Shown here: in pieces, positions 25,466 through 33,836 of the stretch
Numbering within the stretch: the first letter of the stretch is position 1
Layout of the letters: every line of letters starts with the position of its first letter
Assembly (NCBI GenBank): GCA_018649725.1
Contig: JABIHH010000017.1
Coordinates: forward strand, 48,542-112,541
Origin: Rhodospirillaceae bacterium
Lineage (GTDB): Bacteria; Pseudomonadota; Alphaproteobacteria; Rhodospirillales; UBA2165
Reading direction: 5' to 3'
DNA length: 64,000 nt
The notes under the pieces: model-generated
Database searches by the model: none
What the model saw: only the letters and a program-made list of their open reading frames with translations
Told to the model about the DNA's origin: nothing
Made by a program: the position numbers and the translations under genes

Positions 25466-26305
25466 GTGACATCACCTATCGTTACCACGGATTGGCTGAC
25501 CGACCGCCTGCTCGATCCGACCATCAAAGTCATCGAAGTCTCTGCCAAAAAAGGCGATGAAGCAGGTTATGCGACCAGCCACATCCCGGGTGCGATTAAT
25601 TTTTGGTGGAAGGATCTCTGCTGGGATGACGCCGACCGCCAGTTCGTCACTCCTGAACAACTCGCCAAGCGCTTAGGCGACTTTGGTATCAGCGATGAAG
25701 ACCGCTTGGTGCTCTATGGTGAGCCGGTGCAATACGGCACGTACGCTTTTTGGGCGCTAACCATGGCGGGGCATCCTAATCTGATGGTGCTGGATGGCGG
25801 GCGAACAAAATGGCTGGCCGACGATTTGCCAGTAACTGACAGCGTGCCCGAAACTGAAGCCGTCGAATATAAAGTTCAGTCACCCAATGAGTGGATGCGT
25901 CTCGGCCGCGACAACATCCGTGATAATCTTGGTAAGGAAGGTCGTTTCCTATTAGACGTTCGCAGCCCGGAAGAATATTCCGGCGAGCGGGTCATGGAGC
26001 ACGGTCAATTCGATCATGGTGCCGAGCGCGGTGGCCGGATCCCGGGCGCCCAGCATTTGTTCTTTAAAGAGCTGATCAATGACGATGACACCTTTAAATC
26101 AGCCGAAGAATTGAAAGCTAAATTCGACAGCGTCGGGGCTGATCCAGAAAAAGTCGATGAGATCGTCGCCTATTGCCGCCTCTCGCACCGGGCAACTCTG
26201 GCCTGGACCGCTATGACTTACATCTTGGGCTATGAAGGCGTTAAAATCTATGACGGTTCCTGGACCGAATGGGGCTCAATCGTCGGCTTTCCGGTGGAAC
26301 GTTAA
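25466..26305 (+). CDS. Two-domain sulfurtransferase (rhodanese)
   Basis: A 279 aa thiosulfate/3-mercaptopyruvate sulfurtransferase-type protein with an inactive N-terminal rhodanese domain (about 5-125) and an active C-terminal one (about 140-278). The catalytic cysteine is in VAYCRLSHRATLAW. The loop CRLSHR differs from the CGSGVTA of mercaptopyruvate enzymes and the CRKGVT of bovine rhodanese. A GTG at 25466 is preceded by GGGGGAAA and is preferred over the TTG at 25451. It donates sulfane sulfur to cyanide or other thiophiles; an indirect link to the nitrile hydratase/thiocyanate hydrolase-like operon is possible but unproven. Confidence 0.88.
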   Translation: MTSPIVTTDWLTDRLLDPTIKVIEVSAKKGDEAGYATSHIPGAINFWWKDLCWDDADRQFVTPEQLAKRLGDFGISDEDRLVLYGEPVQYGTYAFWALTMAGHPNLMVLDGGRTKWLADDLPVTDSVPETEAVEYKVQSPNEWMRLGRDNIRDNLGKEGRFLLDVRSPEEYSGERVMEHGQFDHGAERGGRIPGAQHLFFKELINDDDTFKSAEELKAKFDSVGADPEKVDEIVAYCRLSHRATLAWTAMTYILGYEGVKIYDGSWTEWGSIVGFPVER

Positions 26306-26487
26306 TCCCTTTCAACTATTTGATATGCGCCCAATATACTTAGTTTTTTAGTTCTGCCGTCTGAAGCAGAAACGCGCCGAAACCGAATTTGAATATCGCT
26401 TGGCATACCGTTGGCGTATTGGGAAGATTGGTCGTCAATCACTGCATGCCCGGGCCATCCTTAAACCAAAGTGAAACCCTGGGTTCT

Positions 26488-26973
26488 TCAATCAGATTGT
26501 GAGATAATTTTATTGGTTGCCCGCAATCGACGTGACAGTGCAACGGCGAGAGATTGATAGAAGTGATACGCAAACCGGCTATCTTCATCCATAATGGTCT
26601 TTAAATCAGCACAGGAGACCCTGACGACCTCGACATGTCCTTCGGCAATAACGCTTGCACTGACATCCGCGCCATCTAAAAAAGACATCTCACCAAAAAT
26701 ACTGCCCGAAATTAAACGTGCGAGCTCAATGCTGACATTGCTGCTTTTTTGCTCAACGCGAACTTCGCCCTCAGCTAAGAAATAAACTGCATCCCCAGGT
26801 TGTCCTTCTTGAAGAATAATCGCATTGTGATCAAAGTCGAGACGGATACCAGCTTTGAAAAAAGCTCCCCAATCCCTGACGTCGAGCTTACTGAAAACGT
26901 CAACACTCGCGCCGCCGAGCTGATCAACCAGCTCAGTCTTTAGCAAGGATAAAACATTTCCACTGTTGGACAT
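26488..26973 (-). CDS. Cyclic nucleotide-binding domain protein
   Basis: A 161 aa protein consisting of a CRP-type cNMP-binding domain (about 28-140) with no DNA-binding helix. The phosphate cassette region reads LISGSIFGEMSFLDGADVSASV, where the usual Arg-(Ser/Ala) pair is replaced by DVSAS, so cyclic nucleotide binding may be lost. GAAGG precedes the ATG. Probably a stand-alone sensor or protein-protein regulator. Confidence 0.82.
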   Translation of the reverse strand: MSNSGNVLSLLKTELVDQLGGASVDVFSKLDVRDWGAFFKAGIRLDFDHNAIILQEGQPGDAVYFLAEGEVRVEQKSSNVSIELARLISGSIFGEMSFLDGADVSASVIAEGHVEVVRVSCADLKTIMDEDSRFAYHFYQSLAVALSRRLRATNKIISQSD

Positions 26974-27114
26974 CTAGTACCTTCTGAATACTATTTGGTG
27001 CTATAGGGTCAAACGACTCACCTATGCATGCTATAGTGGCACCTAACAACTTTAAGTGCAACAATTCGAATCTTTCTAATTATAAGTTGTTAATATAACA
27101 GGCTTATTTGGCGA

Positions 27115-27525
27115 CTAAATGGGGATTTCAGAATCAGCCGGAAGACCGAGCCAATCTATCGCGGCTTGTATTGTATTGAAGGGATGGCGTTCCATAAGGT
27201 CATCGGACATGCGGCGCGCTATCGTATATCGATGGACGATGGCAAATTCCTTTGGATTACTGATTACCCAAGCCAATTTACATTTGCCAAAAAACGGCTC
27301 GTACTTGCCCAGCCGGCCCGGCGATTCGCGTTGAAAAAAATTAAAGTCATATTCCTGCGGCTGAATAGCATTGGTTGAATCACGCAAGATATTCATGCCC
27401 TTCTTAAAATCGGGATGGGCGAGAATTTCATCGAAGGAAGCAGGTATATCCGTTACAGCCATCTGGCCTTCATGGCGGATGAAAACGCAGTTCAGTTCCT
27501 TACTTATGACGATTGCAAAAGCCAT
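27115..27525 (-). CDS. SpoIIAA/STAS-like hypothetical protein
   Basis: A 136 aa cytoplasmic protein beginning MAFAIVISKELNCVFIRHEG, with a beta-alpha pattern and a C-terminal HPFNTIQAAIDWLGLP. The layout resembles the SpoIIAA-like (STAS-fold) proteins common in alphaproteobacteria, whose function is generally unknown. The frame is open from a TTG at 27555; I take the ATG at 27525. It faces the terminator at 27604. Confidence 0.65.
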   Translation of the reverse strand: MAFAIVISKELNCVFIRHEGQMAVTDIPASFDEILAHPDFKKGMNILRDSTNAIQPQEYDFNFFQRESPGRLGKYEPFFGKCKLAWVISNPKEFAIVHRYTIARRMSDDLMERHPFNTIQAAIDWLGLPADSEIPI

Positions 27526-27603
27526 GATTCTCAAGTGATTATAGGGAGCAGACAAGATAATATTTCACGCACCCTATCAGTCTATACTTTGATTTACTAA
27601 TTT

Positions 27604-27638
27604 AAAAAAAAGGGGTTGCCCAAATTGAGCAACCCCTT
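27604..27638 (-). terminator. Rho-independent terminator of the molybdenum hydroxylase operon
   Basis: On the minus strand, AAGGGGTTGC / GCAACCCCTT (10 bp perfect) with a 9-base loop and eight T residues, 64 bp after the last hydroxylase gene. Confidence 0.93.
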
Positions 27639-27701
27639 TCCTCCCTCAAGAGACAATTCGTTGAAAGTCCCCTGAAATAGAAGAACAACGCCTAACCGCT
27701 T

Positions 27702-28727
27702 TTACTCCGCGGCTGGTAGCGCTTTCTGCTCTCCCCCATCTCGTAGCTCTTTTATCGCCTTAAGCACTTTTTCTGCTGTCGCCGGCAAAGAGGTGATCCG
27801 GACACCAACGGCATCATGGATCGCATTACAAATCGCCGCCGCAGTCGGCACAGCTGTCGGCTCACCAACACCTTTGGCGCCAAACGGGCCTGTCGGATCA
27901 AAGTTCTCGACGATATCGACATCGATCTTCGGCATGTCCAAACTGGTCGGCATGATATAGTTGGTCAAATTCGGATTGATCTGCTTGCCATCATCGTCAA
28001 AAAGCATCTCTTCTTGGAGGGCATAACCGATACCCATCGAGATGCCGCCTTCAATTTGACCTTCAACCAACATCGGATTGATCGCTGTGCCACAATCGTG
28101 GGCAGCGGACATATAAATCACCTCGACTTCACCGGTTTCGTCATCAACCTCGATCTCGGCACATTGGGTGGCATAGACGTAAGTAGAAAACGGCTTACCT
28201 TGGCCAGTCTCCGGATCCATACCGACGGTTGGCGGATTATAGGATGCCGAGCCAATTGGCGGGCGGCCCATAACGAACTGAGCTTGCAGGGCCACATCGG
28301 CAATCGGCAGACAGCGTTGTGGGAAATATTTGACCTGAATTTTCCGGTCAACTGCTTCCAACTGATCGGGACGCACATCCAACATCGGGGCGGCAACCTC
28401 AAACAAAATCTGCCGCGCATTTTCAGCTGCCAATTTAATCGCATTACCAGAGACATACGTCGTCCGGCTTGCAATCGCGCCGGTATCCATCGGCGTGGTA
28501 TCGGTATCACCAGAGACAACATGAACGTCATCGGTTGAGACACCCAAAGCTTCAGCCGCGATTTGGCCAAGCACGGTCAGCGAGCCTTGACCCGTTTCCA
28601 CCGTGCCGGTCAACAACGTTGCCGTGCCGTCTTCATTGATTTTAACTGTTGCTGCACTTGGGTTAGCAAGAACGGTAAACCCGATTGGGTACCACATGCA
28701 GCCTATGCCTTTACCGCGATGTTTCAT
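27702..28727 (-). CDS. Molybdenum hydroxylase large subunit, C-terminal half (separate gene)
   Basis: A 341 aa protein equal to the C-terminal portion of the xanthine dehydrogenase-type molybdopterin subunit. Motifs are TGTVETGQGSLTVLGQIAAE (molybdopterin contacts), GAIASRTTYVSGNA and the active-site glutamate loop GAKGVGEPTAVP near the end. The ATG at 28727 overlaps the TGA of the N-terminal-half gene (ATGA), with AAGGAG 8 bases upstream, so translation as a separate polypeptide is well supported. The 50 kDa/37 kDa split resembles NdhL/NdhM of Eubacterium barkeri nicotinate dehydrogenase. Confidence 0.9.
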   Translation of the reverse strand: MKHRGKGIGCMWYPIGFTVLANPSAATVKINEDGTATLLTGTVETGQGSLTVLGQIAAEALGVSTDDVHVVSGDTDTTPMDTGAIASRTTYVSGNAIKLAAENARQILFEVAAPMLDVRPDQLEAVDRKIQVKYFPQRCLPIADVALQAQFVMGRPPIGSASYNPPTVGMDPETGQGKPFSTYVYATQCAEIEVDDETGEVEVIYMSAAHDCGTAINPMLVEGQIEGGISMGIGYALQEEMLFDDDGKQINPNLTNYIMPTSLDMPKIDVDIVENFDPTGPFGAKGVGEPTAVPTAAAICNAIHDAVGVRITSLPATAEKVLKAIKELRDGGEQKALPAAE

Positions 28728-30118
28728 TTCTGCCACTCCTTCCAACCAAATCGTTCCGACGCCATTTTGAGGGAATCTGTGACGACCACAGCCTCCAACA
28801 ATTGACCGGTCGGGCTGGTGGAGCCTTCGTTAAAGGCGTTCATAAAGCGGATTTCCAACGGCTCAATGCCAAGCTCTTTCGCCATATCATCCATGTGGGA
28901 TTCATAAGCAAAACAAACTTGCGGCGCACCAAAGCCCCGCATCGCACCGGTCATGGTTTTATTGGTGTAGACCGCATAGGCGTCGACATGGAGATTGTCG
29001 ATGTTATAAGGCCCGGCTGACAAGATGCAGGCTTTTCCCAAAGTCGTCTCCGACCACGAGCAATACGCCCCGCCGTCACAGACCAAGCGTACTTTACGGG
29101 CCATGATTTTGCCCTCTTTCGACATGCCGGTCTTGTACTCCATAACGAAGGGGTGGCGCGTCGTTGAAGAGATAAATTCGTCTTCACGGGTAAACACACA
29201 TTTGACGGGCCGGCCGGTCTTTTTAGAAAGTAGCGCCAGAATCGGCTCGGTCGTGATCTCGTTTTTACCACCAAAGTTTCCACCAACCACTGTCGCAATC
29301 ATACGAATGCGATTAATCGGCAAATCGAGGGTGCGCGAAACATCTGCCCGGCCAAGCGTAATCCGGCCAAGACTTGTATGCAGTGTCACCCGGCCATTGG
29401 CATCCCATTCGGCGATTGAGGCATGCGGCTCCATCGGGACGTGTTCAACCATTTGCGTGGTGAACGTCTTTTCAAAGATGAAATCAGAATCCTTGAAGCC
29501 CTGCTCAACATCACCTTTGATAATGGTTTTAGAGGAATAGACGTTGCTTTCACCGTTATGGATTTTAACGGCATCGTCTTTCATTGCTTCCATCGGATCA
29601 TAAACCGGCGTCAGCTCTTCATACACGATCTTGATTTTTTCAAGCGCATCCAAAGCCTGCTGTTCGGTCACTGCCGCCACCGCAGCCACACCGTCACCAG
29701 CATGACGGACAATATCATCGGCCAGCAAAGGCTGATCCTGATAAGACGGGCCAAAACTGTTAACCGGAATTTCTTTGCCGATCAAAGTCGCCATTACGCC
29801 CGGCATTTTTTCAGCTTCCGACACGTCGATGCTTTTTATCTTCGCGTGAGAAATACATGCGCGTTTGATCTTGGCATGCAGCATGCCGGGGAAAAACATA
29901 TCATCGATATATTTGGTTTGACCGAGGCCATGCATACGGCCGTCTGGACGCGTAGCACGCTGGCCGACAGCCGGCGTTTGCTCGCGGGCTGGGGCGATGC
30001 CTATTTCTTTAGGAAACAGCGTGCGTTCAGGCACCGTGGGTAATCTCAAATTGTCATCGGCTTTCCGAAGACTTTCGAGACTTTCGGTTTTTTCTTTTGT
30101 TTTTACATCATCTGCCAT
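28724..30118 (-). CDS. Molybdenum hydroxylase large subunit, N-terminal half (separate gene)
   Basis: A 464 aa protein covering the substrate-entry and first molybdopterin domains of aldehyde oxidase/xanthine dehydrogenase-type enzymes. Sequences include GQTKYIDDMFFPGMLHAKI, VGGNFGGKNEITTEPILALL and TGAMRGFGAPQVCFAYESHMD, the last containing the conserved arginine of the family. It ends WKEWQK and stops where the next gene starts. It lies 17 bp behind the FeS subunit. Together the four genes encode a cytoplasmic hydroxylase of an N-heterocycle, aldehyde or aromatic acid; the substrate is unknown. Confidence 0.9.
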   Translation of the reverse strand: MADDVKTKEKTESLESLRKADDNLRLPTVPERTLFPKEIGIAPAREQTPAVGQRATRPDGRMHGLGQTKYIDDMFFPGMLHAKIKRACISHAKIKSIDVSEAEKMPGVMATLIGKEIPVNSFGPSYQDQPLLADDIVRHAGDGVAAVAAVTEQQALDALEKIKIVYEELTPVYDPMEAMKDDAVKIHNGESNVYSSKTIIKGDVEQGFKDSDFIFEKTFTTQMVEHVPMEPHASIAEWDANGRVTLHTSLGRITLGRADVSRTLDLPINRIRMIATVVGGNFGGKNEITTEPILALLSKKTGRPVKCVFTREDEFISSTTRHPFVMEYKTGMSKEGKIMARKVRLVCDGGAYCSWSETTLGKACILSAGPYNIDNLHVDAYAVYTNKTMTGAMRGFGAPQVCFAYESHMDDMAKELGIEPLEIRFMNAFNEGSTSPTGQLLEAVVVTDSLKMASERFGWKEWQK

Positions 30119-30135
30119 TTTTCTACTCCCTCACC

Positions 30136-30636
30136 CTACGCTGCGCGCGGATTGGTTTCCGGCACTTTTTTACCGGTGATTTCTTCATAGGCATCGATGA
30201 CACCTTCAATGATTTTGGTGTAGCCCGTGCAGCGGCAGAGATTGCCAGAAAGTGCATCCTTAATGTCATCCCGGGTCAATTCTTCACCTTGATCGATCAG
30301 TGCCTTGGTCGACATGATCATACCCGGCCCACAAAAGCCGCATTGCAAAGAGGCGACGTCTTCAAAGGCCTTCTGGATTGGATGATATTCCTCCAACGTC
30401 GAGAGCCCTTCGATGGTCTCAATGTTTTTGCCTTCGGCTTGCCCGGCCAACATCAGGCAGGCATTGACGGCAATGCCATCAACCAAAACCGTACAGGCAC
30501 CACAATCGCCAACGTCACAGCCAAGCTTAGCGCCAGTGTAGTTTAAATCTTCACGCAACATTTTGAGCAGCGTGGTTTCCGGTGGCACAGAAGCCGTCTT
30601 CTCTTCACCGTTCACTGTTAAAGTTATATCTGTCAT
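30136..30636 (-). CDS. Molybdenum hydroxylase [2Fe-2S] subunit
   Basis: A 166 aa iron-sulfur subunit. The plant-type N-terminal cluster is CDVGDCGACTVLVDG with a later NAC; the second cluster is LQCGFCGPGMIM plus GNLCRCTGYTKI. The start is set at the ATG at 30636, where AGAGGA precedes; the open frame extends 50 codons further into the FAD gene. It passes electrons from the Mo site to the FAD subunit. Confidence 0.95.
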   Translation of the reverse strand: MTDITLTVNGEEKTASVPPETTLLKMLREDLNYTGAKLGCDVGDCGACTVLVDGIAVNACLMLAGQAEGKNIETIEGLSTLEEYHPIQKAFEDVASLQCGFCGPGMIMSTKALIDQGEELTRDDIKDALSGNLCRCTGYTKIIEGVIDAYEEITGKKVPETNPRAA

Positions 30637-30649
30637 TTTTTTATCCTCT

Positions 30650-31513
30650 TCACGCGTTGGCAGCAGCGAGGGCTGCCTGCATAGTGCGACGGGCGCCAAC
30701 TTCAATGAGATCGTTGCGATATTCTTTTGACGCGCGGAAATCATCAATCGGACTTGCTTCCGTGACCGCGATTTTAGCGGCTTCATTAATTAAATCTTCT
30801 GAAACGGCTTGGCCTTCTAAAATAGCCTCAGCTTTGGCGGCGCGAATAACCACCGGCGCGACCGCGCCCAAAGCAATGCGCACATCTTTAAACTTGCCGT
30901 CTTCGATGCGAAAAGCCGATGCCGCATTTACCAGCGCCAAAGCCTGACCTTTACGTAGACCGAATTTGATAAAACCGGCAGGCTTGCCAAGATTCTCTTT
31001 AGGAATAATTATTTCCAACAACAACTCATCCGGTTCAAGGGCCGTTTTGCGGACAAAGACGAAGAACTCTGAGAGCGGTATCTGGCGGCTCCCTTTGGGA
31101 CCCAAGATCGTCACTTGAGCATCCAAAGCCAACAATGTCGGGCCACTATCCATTGAGGGTACGCAGGTGACAAGATTGCCGCCAAGGGTGCCGAGGTTAC
31201 GGGTTTGCACCGCACCGACTGTATGGGCCGCGTCAATCATTGCCGGCGCGTGTTCGGCGATCAGTGGGTCCGCCATAATCTCAGAATGGGTCACACCAGC
31301 GCCAATGCGAAGACCGGCATCGGTGATCTCAATGCCTTTCAGATCCTGGAGGCGGGAGATGTCGACGACAACGCCCGGGCTTTGCGCGACATGTTTGAGC
31401 TCAACAACGTAATCTGTGCCGCCATTTAAAATGCGCACATTTGGGCTATGCTCCGCTAAGGCTGCGAGCGCCGCATCCGTGGTTTGCGGTTGAATAAAAT
31501 CAAAGGGTTTCAA
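30650..31513 (-). CDS. Molybdenum hydroxylase FAD subunit
   Basis: A 287 aa CoxM/NdhF-like flavoprotein. FAD-binding sequences are RILNGGTDYVVELK, near the N-terminus, and AVQTRNLGTLGGNLVTCVPS (about residues 100-119). The start is a TTG, with GAAGG 6 bases before it, 47 bp behind the FadR-type regulator. No [4Fe-4S] insert like that of 4-hydroxybenzoyl-CoA reductase is visible. Confidence 0.93.
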   Translation of the reverse strand: MKPFDFIQPQTTDAALAALAEHSPNVRILNGGTDYVVELKHVAQSPGVVVDISRLQDLKGIEITDAGLRIGAGVTHSEIMADPLIAEHAPAMIDAAHTVGAVQTRNLGTLGGNLVTCVPSMDSGPTLLALDAQVTILGPKGSRQIPLSEFFVFVRKTALEPDELLLEIIIPKENLGKPAGFIKFGLRKGQALALVNAASAFRIEDGKFKDVRIALGAVAPVVIRAAKAEAILEGQAVSEDLINEAAKIAVTEASPIDDFRASKEYRNDLIEVGARRTMQAALAAANA

Positions 31514-31560
31514 GTTGCACCTTCCTCACTTTAGTACTGGTAAATATTTTTTTAATTTGA

Positions 31561-32259
31561 TCACTCAACGATGGGCGGATTTTCAAGCACCGCGAATAAT
31601 CGTTTTTGTGATTTGCTGATATGTTTATTGATTAAACTGGTGACCTTGGAGCGATCCCTCGCCTGCAACGCGTCGATGATCTCGCAATGCTCGGCAACGA
31701 ATTTCTCTGATGCTGCGGCGCTTGGATTTGCACTGGGGGCATTGGCAACTCCGACAAAGGTCAGGCGATCAAATTGGTCGATAACTTCATTAGCCATTTT
31801 GGCCATCCGCGCATTGCCTGAAAGCTCAGCGATGCGGCGGTGGAAGTCACGGTTATATTGAACCCAATGGGCGAGATCCCCTTCTTCAACTTTGCGGAAC
31901 TCATCAAGCGATGCCAAGCCTTCATCGCTCGCCTCATCACAGGCGCGGCGGATGCAGGATTTCTCCAAAAGCAGGCGCATCTCATAAAGATCATGCGCAT
32001 CGCCAATCGAAATCGGACGAATGAGATAGCCTTTGCGCGGCAGCACTTCGATCAGGCCCTGCTCTTGCAAACGCAGAAGCGCATCTCGGACCGGCGATTT
32101 GCTGACATTGTAGCGTTGGGCAAGATCGTTCTCAAAAACCCGCGCGCCGGGCGCCAAAATACAGGCAAGAATGTCGGCACGGATCTTCTCATAAACCCCG
32201 TCCCGGATGAGACCGGATCCATTCTCCGTCTGAACACCATTTGCCAAATTATCGAGCAT
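31561..32259 (-). CDS. GntR/FadR-family regulator with FCD domain
   Basis: A 232 aa DNA-binding protein. The N-terminal winged helix (about 17-80) has LAQRYNVSKSPVRDALLRLQE; the C-terminal FCD helical domain has the metal/ligand residues in YEMRLLLEKSCIRRA, WVQYNRDFHRRIAEL and VAEHCEIIDAL. It heads the molybdenum hydroxylase operon and probably senses the hydroxylase substrate or product. It belongs to a different GntR subfamily from the UTRA protein at 7300. Confidence 0.92.
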   Translation of the reverse strand: MLDNLANGVQTENGSGLIRDGVYEKIRADILACILAPGARVFENDLAQRYNVSKSPVRDALLRLQEQGLIEVLPRKGYLIRPISIGDAHDLYEMRLLLEKSCIRRACDEASDEGLASLDEFRKVEEGDLAHWVQYNRDFHRRIAELSGNARMAKMANEVIDQFDRLTFVGVANAPSANPSAAASEKFVAEHCEIIDALQARDRSKVTSLINKHISKSQKRLFAVLENPPIVE

Positions 32260-32536
32260 ATCTGCCTACTGAAATATCTAGTAGCGTCATTTTTAACCTA
32301 AATTTAGAGATTAAATCAAGGTTTTCTTGTATATTTTCTTAATTTAGAAATATTTAAAATTATATTTTTTTAATATCTGAAATATCACTGATAGAGTCTA
32401 AAAAACCTATACCTTTGATTCCAAACGACAAATGATTAAGTGACAGTCGCCTAATTGCTAAAATTTTCTATTTATCAATTTAGGAATAGAACGCTACACT
32501 CTAAAGAAATCGATAAGAAAACTTCGGGAGTATGAC

Positions 32537-32842
32537 ATGAGTGGAAACCATGATATTGGCGGATTGCAGGCCGGGCCGATAAATACCGATGAGGGCGATC
32601 CTGAACCGTGGCAAAAAATGTTAACCGCGGTCTATGGAGCGCTGGTATCGAGAGGCCATGGCAATGTTGATCAATTGCGCCGCCATCTCGAAGCGCTGTC
32701 CAAGGAACAATATGAGTTGCCTTATTACGAACGTTGGGTTGAGGCCATGTGCAATCTGATGGAAGAAAAGGGTTTGCTCACCAGAGAAGAAATCGCAAAC
32801 CGCATGACGGCCCTCAAAGCTGAGATGGAGAATACGGGATGA
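32537..32842 (+). CDS. Nitrile hydratase family beta subunit, N-terminal half
   Basis: A 101 aa protein matching the N-terminal helical half of nitrile hydratase beta: SGNHDIGGLQAGPI at the start and YELPYYERWVEAM, holding the conserved arginine region. GGGAG lies 8 bases before the ATG. In ordinary nitrile hydratases this is fused to the SH3-like half; here the halves are separate genes, as in thiocyanate hydrolase (ScnB) and toyocamycin nitrile hydratase. It overlaps the next gene by ATGA. Confidence 0.88.
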   Translation: MSGNHDIGGLQAGPINTDEGDPEPWQKMLTAVYGALVSRGHGNVDQLRRHLEALSKEQYELPYYERWVEAMCNLMEEKGLLTREEIANRMTALKAEMENTG

Positions 32843-33156
32843 ATGACGCATCGCTCCCAGAACCGTCAGATCCGCTCTATAAAATTGGCGATATCGTCCG
32901 CATTAAAGTGGCCCATCCGCCGGGTCATCGCCGAACGCCGGATTATATCAAAGGCAAGACCGGCACAATTGAGCGCTATTGCGGCGCTTTTATCAATCCA
33001 GAAGAACGTGCCTATGGCTTCGATGGTATCCCTAAAAAGCATCTCTATCGGGTACGCTTTGATCAATCCCAAATCTGGGGACACTATGACGGGCCCGAGG
33101 AAGACACTCTCGATCTCGAAATTTACGAACATTGGCTTGAAGGAAAAAGCCTATGA
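32839..33156 (+). CDS. Nitrile hydratase family beta subunit, C-terminal SH3-like half
   Basis: A 105 aa protein with the SH3-like barrel of nitrile hydratase beta: YKIGDIVRIKVAHPPGHRRT, PDYIKGKTGTIERY and KHLYRVRFDQSQIWG, the last with the arginine expected to contact the oxidised cysteines of the alpha subunit. It overlaps both the gene before and the alpha gene after by four bases (ATGA twice), so the three chains are probably made in equal amounts. Confidence 0.9.
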   Translation: MNDASLPEPSDPLYKIGDIVRIKVAHPPGHRRTPDYIKGKTGTIERYCGAFINPEERAYGFDGIPKKHLYRVRFDQSQIWGHYDGPEEDTLDLEIYEHWLEGKSL

Positions 33157-33833
33157 GTTCTAATGACGAGCACGAGCACGAACACGAACACGATCATGAT
33201 CACGGCCATAAAGAAGATGGCTCACCACTAAATTACGCTGATGATAGTCGCCACGATTATGATGAAGCCAGCCACTACCCCCTAATAACAGAAGCCATTC
33301 GCCAGCTTTTGATCGAAAAGGAAATCGTAAAAACGGGAGATGTCCAAGAGCGCCTTGATTTTATGGATTCGCGGGGCATAGAGCTTGGCGCGGAGATCGT
33401 TGTAAAGGCCTGGACTGATCCGGACTATAAAGCGCGCTTGTTAAAAGACGGCACCGCTGCTGTCGCCGAGCTCGATATCCCAATGGCAGATGCCGAGCTT
33501 GTTGTCGTTGAGAATACCAATGATGTTCACAATTTGATTGTCTGCACTTTGTGCTCTTGTTACCCGCGCACAATATTGGGATTACCGCCGGATTGGTACA
33601 AAAGTAAAAATTATCGCTCCCGCGCTGTGAATGAACCTCGAGCCGTACTGCGTGAATTCGGCACAAATTTACCCGATGGCGTTGCCGTGCGGGTCCATGA
33701 CAGCAATGCCGACATGCGCTACCTCGTTCTGCCAGCCCGCCCCGTTGGCTCCGAGAAAATGAACGAGGCCGAGCTTACTGAGCTTATCACGCGCGACAAT
33801 CTCGTCGGTGCGACAATACCAAGTCTCGCATGA
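33153..33833 (+). CDS. Co-type nitrile hydratase/thiocyanate hydrolase alpha subunit, His-rich N-terminus
   Basis: A 226 aa catalytic subunit. The metal-binding claw is VCTLCSCYPRTILGLPPDWY; Thr in CTLCSC (not Ser) indicates a cobalt enzyme in which two of the cysteines become oxidised. The usual YPWP after the claw is YPRT. The first 20 residues are dominated by His-Glu/Asp repeats (HEHEHEHDHDHGH), which could hold cobalt for self-loading; no p14K/activator gene is nearby. The substrate may be a nitrile, thiocyanate or another C-N compound. Confidence 0.9.
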   Translation: MSSNDEHEHEHEHDHDHGHKEDGSPLNYADDSRHDYDEASHYPLITEAIRQLLIEKEIVKTGDVQERLDFMDSRGIELGAEIVVKAWTDPDYKARLLKDGTAAVAELDIPMADAELVVVENTNDVHNLIVCTLCSCYPRTILGLPPDWYKSKNYRSRAVNEPRAVLREFGTNLPDGVAVRVHDSNADMRYLVLPARPVGSEKMNEAELTELITRDNLVGATIPSLA

Positions 33834-33836
33834 CGC

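Noticed and set aside
27816..28538. 240-codon open frame antisense to the molybdenum hydroxylase
   Set aside because: Shadow of a conserved gene, with no recognisable protein features.
28724..28745. Frameshift or sequencing error splitting a single molybdenum hydroxylase gene
   Set aside because: The second gene has an AAGGAG at ideal distance and an ATGA overlap, and the split sizes match a known two-chain form.
33153..33833. Definite thiocyanate hydrolase assignment
   Set aside because: Three-chain structure and gene order fit, but nitrile hydratases with split beta also exist; left as family-level.
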